NCBI GenBank assembly: GCA_027451405.1
Contig: DAIDJM010000009.1
Span: forward strand, 1-64,000
From: Acetobacteraceae bacterium
Lineage (GTDB): Bacteria; Pseudomonadota; Alphaproteobacteria; Acetobacterales; Acetobacteraceae
Direction of reading: 5' to 3'
DNA: 64,000 nucleotides
The notes under the pieces are model-generated. The model did no database searches. It saw only the letters and a list, made by a program, of their open reading frames with translations, and was not told the origin of the DNA. Of this stretch, positions 15,776 through 23,420 are shown in pieces. Numbering within the stretch: position 1 is the first letter of the stretch; each line of letters begins with the position of its first letter. The translations under genes were made by a program, and so were the position numbers.

Positions 15776-15799
15776 CTTCTTTTTCTTCAGAAAAAGAAG
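15776..15799. repeat. Family C A/T palindrome, perfect copy
   Basis: Perfect hairpin with 11-bp arms CTTCTTTTTCT and AGAAAAAGAAG and a TC loop. It sits about 120 bases upstream of the alcohol dehydrogenase start. The core is identical to the copy at 5109-5130. Confidence 0.65.
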
Positions 15800-15918
15800 A
15801 CCCTTAACGGCTTCGTGTGTGAACCCTGCACCTGGCCTGGGCGTCCTGCCCAAGCCAGTCCCCGCCCGGCCAAAGGGCGGCGGCGTTGGCGCATCTCCCC
15901 GCCATCGGAGGCCATCGC

Positions 15919-17094
15919 ATGCGCGCCCTTGTCTGGCACGGCAAAGAAGATATCCGTTGTGATACCGTCACCGATCCGGAAATCCAGGATCCTCGCGACG
16001 CGATCATCAAGGTGACGAGCTGCGCGATCTGCGGCTCGGACCTGCATCTCTTCCATAATTTCATTCCCGCGATGCTGCCCGGCGATATCATGGGTCACGA
16101 GACCATGGGCGAAGTGGTCGAGGTCGGCTCCGGGGTGAATGGTCGGCTCCGCAAGGGCGAGCGGGTGGTCATCCCCTTCACCATCATCTGCGGCGAATGC
16201 GAGCAATGCCGGCGCGGCAATTTCTCCGTCTGCGAGCGCACGAATCGCAACAAACATATTGCGGACAAGGTTTTCGGCCATGCCGGGGCCGGGTTGTTCG
16301 GCTACACCCATCTCACGGGCGGCTATCCCGGCGGGCAGGCGGAATATCTGCGTGTGCCGTTCGCCGACACGACGCACATCAAGGTGCCCGATAGCCTGAC
16401 CGACGAACAGGTGCTGTTTCTTTCCGACATCCTGCCCACCGGCTGGCAGGCGGCGGTGCATTGCGATATCGAACCGACGGACACGGTGGCGATCTGGGGC
16501 TGTGGGCCGGTCGGGCAGATGGCGATCCGCAGCGCGGTGCTGCTCGGCGCGCGCCAGGTGGTCGCGATCGATCGCCTGCCGGAGCGCCTCGCCATGGCGG
16601 AGGCCGGCGGCGCGCTCACCATCAATTTCGAACACGAAAGCGTCGTCGAGCGGCTGAACGAGCTGACCGGCGGCAAGGGACCGCAGAAATGCATCGATGC
16701 GATCGGCATGGAAAGCCATGTGACGCCGACCATACCCGACACGATCTACGATCGCGCCAAGCAGATGATGATGCTGGAGAACGACCGGCCGCATGTGCTG
16801 CGCGAGATGATCTATGTTTGCCGCGGCGGCGGGATCATTTCCATCCCCGGCGTCTATAGCGGGTTCGACGACAAAATCCCCATGGGCATGCTGATGAATA
16901 AGGGCATCACCGTGCGCACCGGACAGACGCATGTGAACCGCTGGACCGACGAACTGCTCCGCCACATCGAAGACGGCCGGATCGATCCGTCGTTCGTCAT
17001 CACCCACACCATGCCGCTCGAAGAGGGTCCTGAAATGTACAAGGTTTTTCGTGACAAGCAGGATAGCTGCATCAAGGTCGTGCTGAAGCCCTGA
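15919..17094 (+). CDS. Zinc-dependent medium-chain alcohol dehydrogenase (formaldehyde dehydrogenase-like)
   Basis: 391 residues from ATG 15919, with GGAGG 7 bases upstream. The catalytic zinc ligand region is CAICGSDLHLFHN (Cys38) and GHETMGEVVEVG. The structural zinc lobe is CGECEQCRRGNFSVC, and the Rossmann motif is WGCGPVGQMAIRSAV. The sequence resembles glutathione-independent formaldehyde dehydrogenase-like MDR enzymes (for example IDAIGMESHV in the insert). It oxidises an alcohol or aldehyde with NAD; the substrate is unknown. It is followed 14 bases later by a small membrane-associated partner. Confidence 0.92.
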   Translation: MRALVWHGKEDIRCDTVTDPEIQDPRDAIIKVTSCAICGSDLHLFHNFIPAMLPGDIMGHETMGEVVEVGSGVNGRLRKGERVVIPFTIICGECEQCRRGNFSVCERTNRNKHIADKVFGHAGAGLFGYTHLTGGYPGGQAEYLRVPFADTTHIKVPDSLTDEQVLFLSDILPTGWQAAVHCDIEPTDTVAIWGCGPVGQMAIRSAVLLGARQVVAIDRLPERLAMAEAGGALTINFEHESVVERLNELTGGKGPQKCIDAIGMESHVTPTIPDTIYDRAKQMMMLENDRPHVLREMIYVCRGGGIISIPGVYSGFDDKIPMGMLMNKGITVRTGQTHVNRWTDELLRHIEDGRIDPSFVITHTMPLEEGPEMYKVFRDKQDSCIKVVLKP

Positions 17095-17108
17095 CCCCTG
17101 GAGGCATC

Positions 17109-17651
17109 ATGCGGTATCTCGGCAATCTGGCGCGCTCCAAAGGCGATCCGAAGCTCCTGCGGACCGGACGCAGCTCGCTTGGCAGCGTGGACCGGCTCGG
17201 GCGAGCGCTCGGCTGGTTCAGCCTCGGGCTCGGCGGCGTGGAATTGATGGCGCCGCGGCTGGTCACGCGCTTTCTCGGGCTGCGCGGGCGCGAGGCTTTG
17301 GTGCGCGGCTTTGGTGCGCGCGAGATCGGCAGCGGTCTCTTGACGCTGTCGATCGACTCTACGTTCGGGCTCGTGACGCGGGTGGCCGGCGACGCGCTCG
17401 ATATCGCAACCGTGGCGGCGGCCGACCGGCGGCGGAATCCGCAGCGGCAGAACGCGCGCCTCGCCCTGCTCGCGCTGATCGGTGTGGCGATCGTCGATGT
17501 CGCGGCCGCCGCCGGGGTGCGGGCCCGGCACGCCCGCGGCCGTGCCATCCGCGACTATAGCGACCGCAGCGGGTATCCAAAGGGGATCGACCATGCGCGC
17601 GGAGCCGCGGCACAGAAAGTGGAGCGGCAAACGGCCTCGTTTGTGACGTGA
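17109..17651 (+). CDS. Membrane-associated protein resembling the N-terminal part of cyclase/dehydrase-type proteins
   Basis: 180 residues, CTGGAGGC before the ATG. The central part DRLGRALGWFSLGLGGVELMAPRLVTRFLGL, GFGAREIGSGLLTL and RVAGDALDIATVAA matches, from memory, a pattern found in proteins annotated cyclase/dehydrase. Two or three hydrophobic helices are predicted. The SRPBCC lipid-binding domain that often follows in such proteins is absent. It is probably cotranscribed with the preceding Zn-dehydrogenase. Function unknown. Confidence 0.7.
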   Translation: MRYLGNLARSKGDPKLLRTGRSSLGSVDRLGRALGWFSLGLGGVELMAPRLVTRFLGLRGREALVRGFGAREIGSGLLTLSIDSTFGLVTRVAGDALDIATVAAADRRRNPQRQNARLALLALIGVAIVDVAAAAGVRARHARGRAIRDYSDRSGYPKGIDHARGAAAQKVERQTASFVT

Positions 17652-17714
17652 TTGGCCTTCGGCGGCCCGGGCACTGCCCGGGACCCGCAGGGGCCGAAAG
17701 GCCCCAGACCCCAT
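17652..17714. repeat. Family B GC-rich intergenic repeat
   Basis: The sequence after the stop (GGCGGCCCGGGCACTGCCCGGG, then GGGGCCGAAAGGCCCC and AGACCCCATGAC) is the reverse complement of the copies at 20.4 and 46.1 kb. It contains two nested hairpins. Confidence 0.65.
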
Positions 17715-17810
17715 GACTGAAGGACGTTGTTCGGCCAGCACGGACTATTCAAAGTCATGGGCTTGTCCCGGGCAGAGCCCGGGCCGCTCGCTCCGCACTC
17801 GCGCAACAGC

Positions 17811-17926
17811 CGATCTGACTGAAGCGCCAGCGCTTCAGTCAGATCAGCGTAAGTTGCTCTAGTTATTAATTTCCTGGAGCAAATTCATCCGATCAGATGA
17901 TTCCATCTGATCGGATTTTGCTCTAG
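17811..17926. repeat. Family A palindromic intergenic repeat, copy 1
   Basis: The element contains two strong hairpins: GATCTGACTGAAGCGC / GCGCTTCAGTCAGATC, and CCGATCAGATG / CATCTGATCGG with a four-base loop. They are bordered by CTAGAGC-type ends. Its end (CTAGAGCA read on the minus strand) supplies the TAG stop codon of yqgE. Near-identical copies lie at 45955-46025 and 58646-58772 in the opposite window orientation. It resembles the GAGCATGATC-type repeats common in Alphaproteobacteria. Confidence 0.75.
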
Positions 17927-18522
17927 GCGTGGCCCGCGGTTCCCGAGAGCAGAAGCGGGTCGATCTTGAGCACGGCCATCGCGCGGCGCCACTTCGTCTC
18001 GTGGTCTGGATCGAAGATCAGATCGAGCTGAGCCGGCACGTGCAGCCAGGCATTTTCCTGCAGCTCCTGATCGAGCTGGCCTGGGCCCCAGCCGGCGTAG
18101 CCGAGCGCCAGCAGCCCCGATTTCGGGCCGCAGCCCTCGGCGATCGCTTTTAGCACGTCGAGACTTGCGGTCAGCGCCACGCCGTCATCGACCAGAAGCG
18201 AATTGTCACCGGTCCAGTCGGCGGTGTGGAGCACGAACCCGCGGGCCGCATCGACCGGTCCGCCGCGGAACAGCTCGATCCGGCGCACCGGCGGGCGGGG
18301 GACGACTTCCAGCTGCTCGAGGATGTCCTCGAAGCTCGGGGACGCCAGCGGACGGTTCACGACGATGCCCATCGCGCCGTCCGCGGTGTGTGCGCAGACA
18401 TAGATGACCGCCTGCGCGAAGGCCGGCGTGTTCATGCTGGGCATGGCGATCAGCATCTGCCCCGTCAGCCGGCCTTCATCCTCCGGTCCAGGTTTCGCGG
18501 CGCGTTGTCTCGAAGCGCTCAT
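17923..18522 (-). CDS. yqgE: YqgE/AlgH family protein
   Basis: 199 residues from the Met at 18522 (MSASRQRA); an in-frame upstream Met at 18549 is possible. Family motifs are GQMLIAMPSMNTPAFAQAVIYVCAHTADGAMGIVVNRPL near the N-terminus, then RRIELFRGGPVDAARGFVLHT and ALGYAGWGPGQLDQELQENAWL. YqgE/AlgH proteins are conserved cytoplasmic proteins of uncertain function, first linked to alginate regulation in Pseudomonas. The TAG stop lies in a family A repeat. It is divergent from the peroxiredoxin gene. Confidence 0.93.
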   Translation of the reverse strand: MSASRQRAAKPGPEDEGRLTGQMLIAMPSMNTPAFAQAVIYVCAHTADGAMGIVVNRPLASPSFEDILEQLEVVPRPPVRRIELFRGGPVDAARGFVLHTADWTGDNSLLVDDGVALTASLDVLKAIAEGCGPKSGLLALGYAGWGPGQLDQELQENAWLHVPAQLDLIFDPDHETKWRRAMAVLKIDPLLLSGTAGHA

Positions 18523-18647
18523 AAGACGCACTTTGGCGCCGGCCGGCACTTGCGCAAGCCGTCCCGAGGGCCCGGCCTAAACCGTGACAGTTCGTATCCC
18601 TTTGGTTACTCATGCGCCCGCGCACCCAGGGGGGGACGAGGATTCCC

Positions 18648-19130
18648 ATGATCAAGGTTGGCGACCGGTTACCTTCGATGAAACTCATGGCGGCGACGCC
18701 GGAGGGTCCGCGCGAGGTCTCGACCGACGAGATTTTCGGGGGCACCAAGGCCGTGATGTTCGCGGTGCCCGGCGCTTTCACGCCCACCTGCTCGGCGCGG
18801 CATCTGCCGGGCTTTCTCGATCATGCGGCCGATTTCCGGGCGCGGGGCGTGGAGCGCATCGTGTGCCTCGCGGTCAACGACGCCTTCGTGATGGGGGCCT
18901 GGGCCAAGCAGGCCGGGGCTGCGGAGGATATCGTGATGCTGGCGGATGGGTCCGGCCTGTTCACCAAGGCGCTCGGGCTTGAACTCGATCTGACGGCGCG
19001 GGGATTGGGGATCCGGAGTCAACGCTTCGCGCTGATCGCGGAGGACCAGAAGGTCACGCATCTGGCGGTTGAGAAGCCCGGCGATTTCGATGTGAGCCGG
19101 GCCGAGGCGATGCTGGCGGCGCTTGGCTGA
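18648..19130 (+). CDS. Peroxiredoxin, Prx5 type
   Basis: 160 residues from MIKVGDRLPSMKL. The active-site motif PGAFTPTCSARHLPGF contains the peroxidatic Cys48. The sequence CLAVNDAFVMGAWAKQ and the absence of a second CxxC fit the Prx5/AhpE-like group that reduces alkyl hydroperoxides with glutathione or thioredoxin. It is cytoplasmic. Its 3' end overlaps, or nearly abuts, the following GT2-GtrA gene. Confidence 0.94.
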   Translation: MIKVGDRLPSMKLMAATPEGPREVSTDEIFGGTKAVMFAVPGAFTPTCSARHLPGFLDHAADFRARGVERIVCLAVNDAFVMGAWAKQAGAAEDIVMLADGSGLFTKALGLELDLTARGLGIRSQRFALIAEDQKVTHLAVEKPGDFDVSRAEAMLAALG

Positions 19131-19152
19131 GGGGCTCGTCTCGCTCTCTCCC

Positions 19153-20310
19153 ATGGAGGGCGCGCTGCGGCCCGCGCCGGAAATCACGGTCGTCATTCCT
19201 TGCTACAACGAGCGGCCGAACGTCGCGCCCATGGCGTCGCGGCTCGCCGCAGCGCTCGACGGCATCGCATGGGAAGCCGTCTTCGTCGACGATGACAGCC
19301 CGGATGGCACGGCCGAGGCGGTGCGCGCGATCGCGGCACGAGACGCCCGGATTCGCTGCGTGCGGCGGATCGGGCGCCGGGGACTTGCCTCGGCGGTGAT
19401 CGAGGGCGTGCTGTCGAGTTCGTCGCCGTTCGCCGCCGTGATCGACGGCGATCTGCAGCACGACGAGACCCGGCTGCCGATCATGCTGGCGCGGCTGCGC
19501 GAGGATGGCGCGGACCTGGTGGTGGCGAGCCGCTTCGCGGAAGGGGGCGATGCGGCGGGGCTCGCCTCGCGATCGCGTCATACACTGTCGGCCGTCGCGA
19601 TCCGCGCCGCGCAGATCATGCTGGGCACGAAACTGACCGATCCGATGAGCGGGTTCTTCGCCGTGCGGCGCGAGCTTTTCGAGGCAGCCACGCCTCGGCT
19701 CACCGGACAGGGGTTCAAGATACTGCTCGATCTGCTGCTGTCCTCGTCGGCGCGGTTGCGCGTGGAGGAGATCGGCGCGCCGTTCCATGCGCGCCGCGAG
19801 GGCGAGAGCAAGCTCTCGCTGCTCGTGATGCTGCAATTCGCGGCACTGCTGTTCGACAAGGCGACCGGCGGGCTGGTGCCGCTGCGGTTCGTTTCCTTCA
19901 CGCTGGTGGGGCTTTTCGGGCTCGGCGTGCATCTGACGGTGCTGGCGATCGCCGATGCGGTGGGCGTGAGTTTCGGGGTCGCGCAGAGCGCGGCGACACT
20001 CGTGGCGATGGCGGCGAATTTCGAACTCAACAACCGGATCACCTACCGGGATCAGCGGCTGCGCGGCGGGCGGCTGTGGCGCGGCCGGTTGCTGTTTTTT
20101 GCGGTGTGCGGCGTGGGCGCGGTCGCGAACGTGGGCATCGCGCGGGCACTTTATTACGGAATGCATACGGGATGGACACCGTCCGGGGCGGCGGGCGCGA
20201 TCATCGGCGGCGTGTGGAACTACGTGATGTCGGCAACGCTGGTGTGGGGCCGGCCGGCAAGGTGGGGGCGGAAGCGCGCCTCGGGCGGAGGTGCTCGGGC
20301 TTGCTCGTAA
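19153..20310 (+). CDS. GT2 polyprenyl-phosphate glycosyltransferase fused to GtrA-like membrane domain
   Basis: 385 residues from ATG 19153; a TTG at 19123 overlapping the peroxiredoxin stop is an alternative start. The N-terminal GT-A domain (about 5-235) has ITVVIPCYNERPNV, FVDDDSPDGT and IDGDLQHDE, as in dolichyl/undecaprenyl-phosphate mannosyl- or glucosyltransferases. The C-terminal part (about 245-365) has four helices of the GtrA type (LRFVSFTLVGLFGLGVHL, NFELNNRITYRD). Such fusions make a lipid-linked sugar and may flip it for periplasmic glycosylation of O-antigen or teichoic-type polymers. Confidence 0.9.
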   Translation: MEGALRPAPEITVVIPCYNERPNVAPMASRLAAALDGIAWEAVFVDDDSPDGTAEAVRAIAARDARIRCVRRIGRRGLASAVIEGVLSSSSPFAAVIDGDLQHDETRLPIMLARLREDGADLVVASRFAEGGDAAGLASRSRHTLSAVAIRAAQIMLGTKLTDPMSGFFAVRRELFEAATPRLTGQGFKILLDLLLSSSARLRVEEIGAPFHARREGESKLSLLVMLQFAALLFDKATGGLVPLRFVSFTLVGLFGLGVHLTVLAIADAVGVSFGVAQSAATLVAMAANFELNNRITYRDQRLRGGRLWRGRLLFFAVCGVGAVANVGIARALYYGMHTGWTPSGAAGAIIGGVWNYVMSATLVWGRPARWGRKRASGGGARACS

Positions 20311-20393
20311 GCGCCAGATAAGCCTGCTCGTTCGTGCCAAACGCCGACGCTGCATCCTCGATTGCGGACCGCAGCAACGTATCTTCTTCGTAA

Positions 20394-20460
20394 TGGGGTC
20401 TGGGGCCTTCCGGCCCCAGCGGGTCCAGGGCGGAGCCCTGGCCGCCGGAGGCACGCCTCA
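20394..20460. repeat. Family B GC-rich intergenic repeat
   Basis: Contains GGGGCCTTCCGGCCCC and CCAGGGCGGAGCCCTGG, ending GCCGCCGGAGGCACGCCTCAA. The final bases overlap the polA stop codon read on the minus strand. The same ending recurs near 62.76 kb beside another stop. Confidence 0.7.
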
Positions 20461-23304
20461 ATGCGCTTCGCCCCACGACCGACCCACGCCTGTTTCCACC
20501 ACGAGCGGCACCGCCAACGTGGCCGCGCTCTCCATCACGCGCCGCGCCGTATCGGCCAGCGCTTCCGCTTCGGATTCGGGCGCTTCGAACAGCAATTCGT
20601 CATGCACCGTCAGCAACAAACGCGATTGCAGACCGCGGTCGCGGAGCGCGCGCGGCAGGCGCACCATGGCGCGTTTCAAGATGTCCGCAGCCCCCCCTTG
20701 CAAGGGTGCATTGATCGCCTGGCGTTCGGCGCCGGCGCGGCGGGCCATGTTGCGGTCGGCGATGCCGGGAATCCAGCAGCGGCGGCCGAAAGGCGTGGTG
20801 ACGAAGCCGTGGATGCGGGCTTCTTCCTTGGTGCGTTCCATGTAATCGCGGATGCCGGGATAGCGCGCGAAATAAAGGTCGATATAGGCTTTGGCCTCCG
20901 GCGGCTCGATGCCGAGCTGGCGTGCCAGCCCGAACGCTGAAATGCCGTAGATGATGCCGAAATTGATCGCTTTCGCACGCCGGCGCGTGACCGGATCCAT
21001 TTGCGCGAGCGGAATGCCGAAGACCTCGCTTGCCGTGCGGGCGTGGATGTCCTGGCCCTCGCGGAAGGCTTCCCGGAGCTGCGGGATGTCGGCGACATGC
21101 GCGAGCAGGCGCAGTTCGATCTGGGAATAATCGGCGCTGAGCAGCACGTGGCCGGGTTCGGCCACGAAAGCGCGCCGGATGCGCGCGCCTTCCTCGGTGC
21201 GGATCGGGATGTTCTGCAGATTGGGGTCGTTCGAGGAGAGGCGGCCGGTGCTCGTCGCGGCCATGGCGTAGCTCGTGTGCACGCGGCCGGTTTTCGGGTT
21301 CACTTCCTCGACGAGCGCGTCGGCGTAGGTGGATTTCAGTTTCGAGAGCTGCCGCCATTCGAGAACGCGTTCGGGGAGCGCGTGACCGTGTTCGGCAAGG
21401 GTTTGCAGCACGCTCGCGTCGGTGCCCCAGGTTCCGGAGGGCGTGCGCTTGCCGCCGGGCAATTTGAGCTCGTCGAACAGCACCTCGCCGAGTTGCTTGG
21501 GGCTGCCGAGCGCGAATTCGCGGCCGGCGAGGCGATGCGCCTCCTGCTCCATCACCGCCATGCGCTCGGCGAAATCGACCGACATGCGGCGAAGCTCGCC
21601 GGAGTCGATGCGGATGCCGGCTTGCTCCATGCCGGCGAGGACCGCGATGAGCGGCTGCTCCAGGGTTTGATAGAGGGCGAGCAGTTTCGCCTCGCGCAAT
21701 CGCGGTTTGAGCGTTTGCCAAAGTCGGAGCGCAATGTCGGCCTGGGCTGCGGCGAAGGCGGCGGCGCGGTCGGTCGGGACTTGCGCGAAACGCAGGCGGT
21801 TGCGGCCGGTGCCGGTGGTTTCGTCGAGCGTCGGGGGGGTGTGGCCGAGATGGCGGGGGGCGAGCGCGTCGATGGTGTGGTCGTGCGCGCCGGCATCGAG
21901 CGCGAACGAGATGAGCAGCGGGTCGTCGACCGGCTCGGGCGGGGGCGTGTCGGATGCGGCCAGCGCGAGCCAGGCGTATTTCGCATTCGGCACGATCTTG
22001 AGCACCGAGCGGTCGGCGAGGAGCGGGCGCAGCGCCCCGAGAATGTCGGCCGCCGCGAGACGCGGCTCGGTGAGTTCCTCGCCGGCAAAGGGAAGATAGG
22101 CGGCCTGGCCGGGCTCGACTGCGAGCGCGATGCCGAGCAGCGCAGCTTGCAGCGGTCGAGGATTGCCGTCGGTCTGCACATGGAGCGCGAGGCGGCGGGC
22201 GCGAACGGCCTCGTGGATGAGTCGCTCGAGCTCGGCCCGGTCGGCGATGGCGCGATACGGGCCAAAGGGCGCCGGCGGCGCCTCGGGCTCGGTCGCGGCC
22301 TGGGAAGCGGCTTCCGGCTCGGCGGCGTCGAGGCCGAGACGGAGCGCGGTGCTGCGGAAGCCCATGGCGCGCAGCCAGTCCCCGAGCCGGGTGCGGTCCG
22401 GCGGGGCGGCGACGAGACCGTCGAGCGGCAGGGGCAACGGCGCTTCGTCGCAAAGCTGCACGAGCTGGCGGGAGATGCGCGCGGCTTCGGCGTGGGCCAG
22501 CAGATTGTCGCGGCGCTTGGAGGGTTTCATCGCCGGCGCGGCGGCGAGCACGCCCTCGAGATCGCCATAGCAGCCGATCAGCTCGGCGGCATTCTTGGGT
22601 CCGATTCCGGGGACCCCCGGCACGTTGTCGATCGAGTCGCCCATCAGCGCCTGCACGTCGACGACTTTTTCCGGCAGGACGCCGAACTTCTCCTGCACCT
22701 CCGCCGGGCCGATCGGTTTTTGCTTGATTGGGTCGAGCATGGTCACGCCGGGGCGGATCAGCTGCATCAGATCCTTGTCGGAACTGACGATGGTGACATC
22801 GAGCCCCGCGGAGAGCGCCGCGCGCGCGTAGCTCGCGATCAGGTCGTCGGCCTCCCAATCCTCGAGTTCGATGCTGGCGACGCCGAACGCTGCCGTCGCC
22901 TCGCGGACGAGGGCGAATTGCGGGATGAGGTCGGGTGGCGGCTCGGGCCGCTGCGCCTTGTAGCGGTCGTAGATGCGGTTTCGGAACGTGGTGCGCCCGG
23001 CATCGAACACCACCGCCAGATGCGAGGCCGCATGCTCGCGCAGGAACTTGGCGAGCATGTTGGTGAAGCCGAAAACCGCGTTGACCGGCGTGCCGTCGCG
23101 CCGCGTCATCGGCGGCAGCGCGTGGAAGGCGCGGAAAATATACCCGGAGCCGTCGACCAGGATCAGCCGCGGCGGCGCGGCGGCCTCAGTGTCCGTGGTC
23201 GGCTCCCGCGCCTTCGCGCAGCACGAAGAGCCGCGAGCAATAGGGGCAGAAGGTCTGCTCGCCGGCGATCCGGAGCCAGACGCGCGGATGGCCGAGTGGA
23301 CCAC
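20458..23304 (-). CDS. polA: DNA polymerase I with degenerate 3'-5' exonuclease domain
   Basis: The 5' nuclease domain comes first (LILVDGSGYIFRAFHALP, DAGRTTFRNRIYDRYKAQR, SSDKDLMQL, GIGPKNAAELI). A 3'-5' exonuclease-like domain follows, then a complete polymerase domain (STGRLSSNDPNLQNIP, LLSADYSQIELRLLAH, RRAKAINFGIIYG, LLTVHDELLFE). It acts in gap filling and Okazaki maturation. The exonuclease metal ligands appear lost: the DTETD motif reads HVQTD, and the later Asp positions read Ala and Gln. No ATG/GTG/TTG lies between the end of the upstream zf-CHCC gene and the conserved N-terminus. The listed start is the nearest GTG (948 residues), inside that gene. Confidence 0.93.
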   Translation of the reverse strand: MVHSAIRASGSGSPASRPSAPIARGSSCCAKAREPTTDTEAAAPPRLILVDGSGYIFRAFHALPPMTRRDGTPVNAVFGFTNMLAKFLREHAASHLAVVFDAGRTTFRNRIYDRYKAQRPEPPPDLIPQFALVREATAAFGVASIELEDWEADDLIASYARAALSAGLDVTIVSSDKDLMQLIRPGVTMLDPIKQKPIGPAEVQEKFGVLPEKVVDVQALMGDSIDNVPGVPGIGPKNAAELIGCYGDLEGVLAAAPAMKPSKRRDNLLAHAEAARISRQLVQLCDEAPLPLPLDGLVAAPPDRTRLGDWLRAMGFRSTALRLGLDAAEPEAASQAATEPEAPPAPFGPYRAIADRAELERLIHEAVRARRLALHVQTDGNPRPLQAALLGIALAVEPGQAAYLPFAGEELTEPRLAAADILGALRPLLADRSVLKIVPNAKYAWLALAASDTPPPEPVDDPLLISFALDAGAHDHTIDALAPRHLGHTPPTLDETTGTGRNRLRFAQVPTDRAAAFAAAQADIALRLWQTLKPRLREAKLLALYQTLEQPLIAVLAGMEQAGIRIDSGELRRMSVDFAERMAVMEQEAHRLAGREFALGSPKQLGEVLFDELKLPGGKRTPSGTWGTDASVLQTLAEHGHALPERVLEWRQLSKLKSTYADALVEEVNPKTGRVHTSYAMAATSTGRLSSNDPNLQNIPIRTEEGARIRRAFVAEPGHVLLSADYSQIELRLLAHVADIPQLREAFREGQDIHARTASEVFGIPLAQMDPVTRRRAKAINFGIIYGISAFGLARQLGIEPPEAKAYIDLYFARYPGIRDYMERTKEEARIHGFVTTPFGRRCWIPGIADRNMARRAGAERQAINAPLQGGAADILKRAMVRLPRALRDRGLQSRLLLTVHDELLFEAPESEAEALADTARRVMESAATLAVPLVVETGVGRSWGEAH

Positions 23305-23395
23305 GCCCGCCGTCGCAGGCAATGACCCGGCTCTCCACGATCTCGGTCTCGACATGGCCGGTGGGAGGCTTGGGAGTCGGGGTCGCGGATGTCAT
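23186..23395 (-). CDS. Zinc-finger (zf-CHCC, NDUFS6-like) mini-protein
   Basis: 69 residues from ATG 23395 (MTSATPTPKPPTGHVETEIVES). The C-x-H-x-C-x2-C pattern is VIACDGG..., GPLGHPRVWLRI, TFCPYCSRLFVL, typical of the zf-CHCC family related to the 13-kDa accessory subunit of mitochondrial complex I. In Alphaproteobacteria such proteins bind zinc and may associate with complex I. The 3' end runs into the probable polA translation region. The gene is divergent from, and abuts, the hydrolase lipoprotein. Confidence 0.88.
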   Translation of the reverse strand: MTSATPTPKPPTGHVETEIVESRVIACDGGRGPLGHPRVWLRIAGEQTFCPYCSRLFVLREGAGADHGH

Positions 23396-23420
23396 GCTGG
23401 GCCTTGCGATGGGATGGCGG

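Noticed and set aside
20600-22858. Second long minus-strand frame inside polA
   Set aside because: Arg/Pro/Ala-rich translation out of phase with polA and without motifs.
21001-23325. 774-codon open frame antisense to polA
   Set aside because: A long antisense frame is expected from codon bias in high-GC genes. The polymerase reading has all expected motifs and this one has none.
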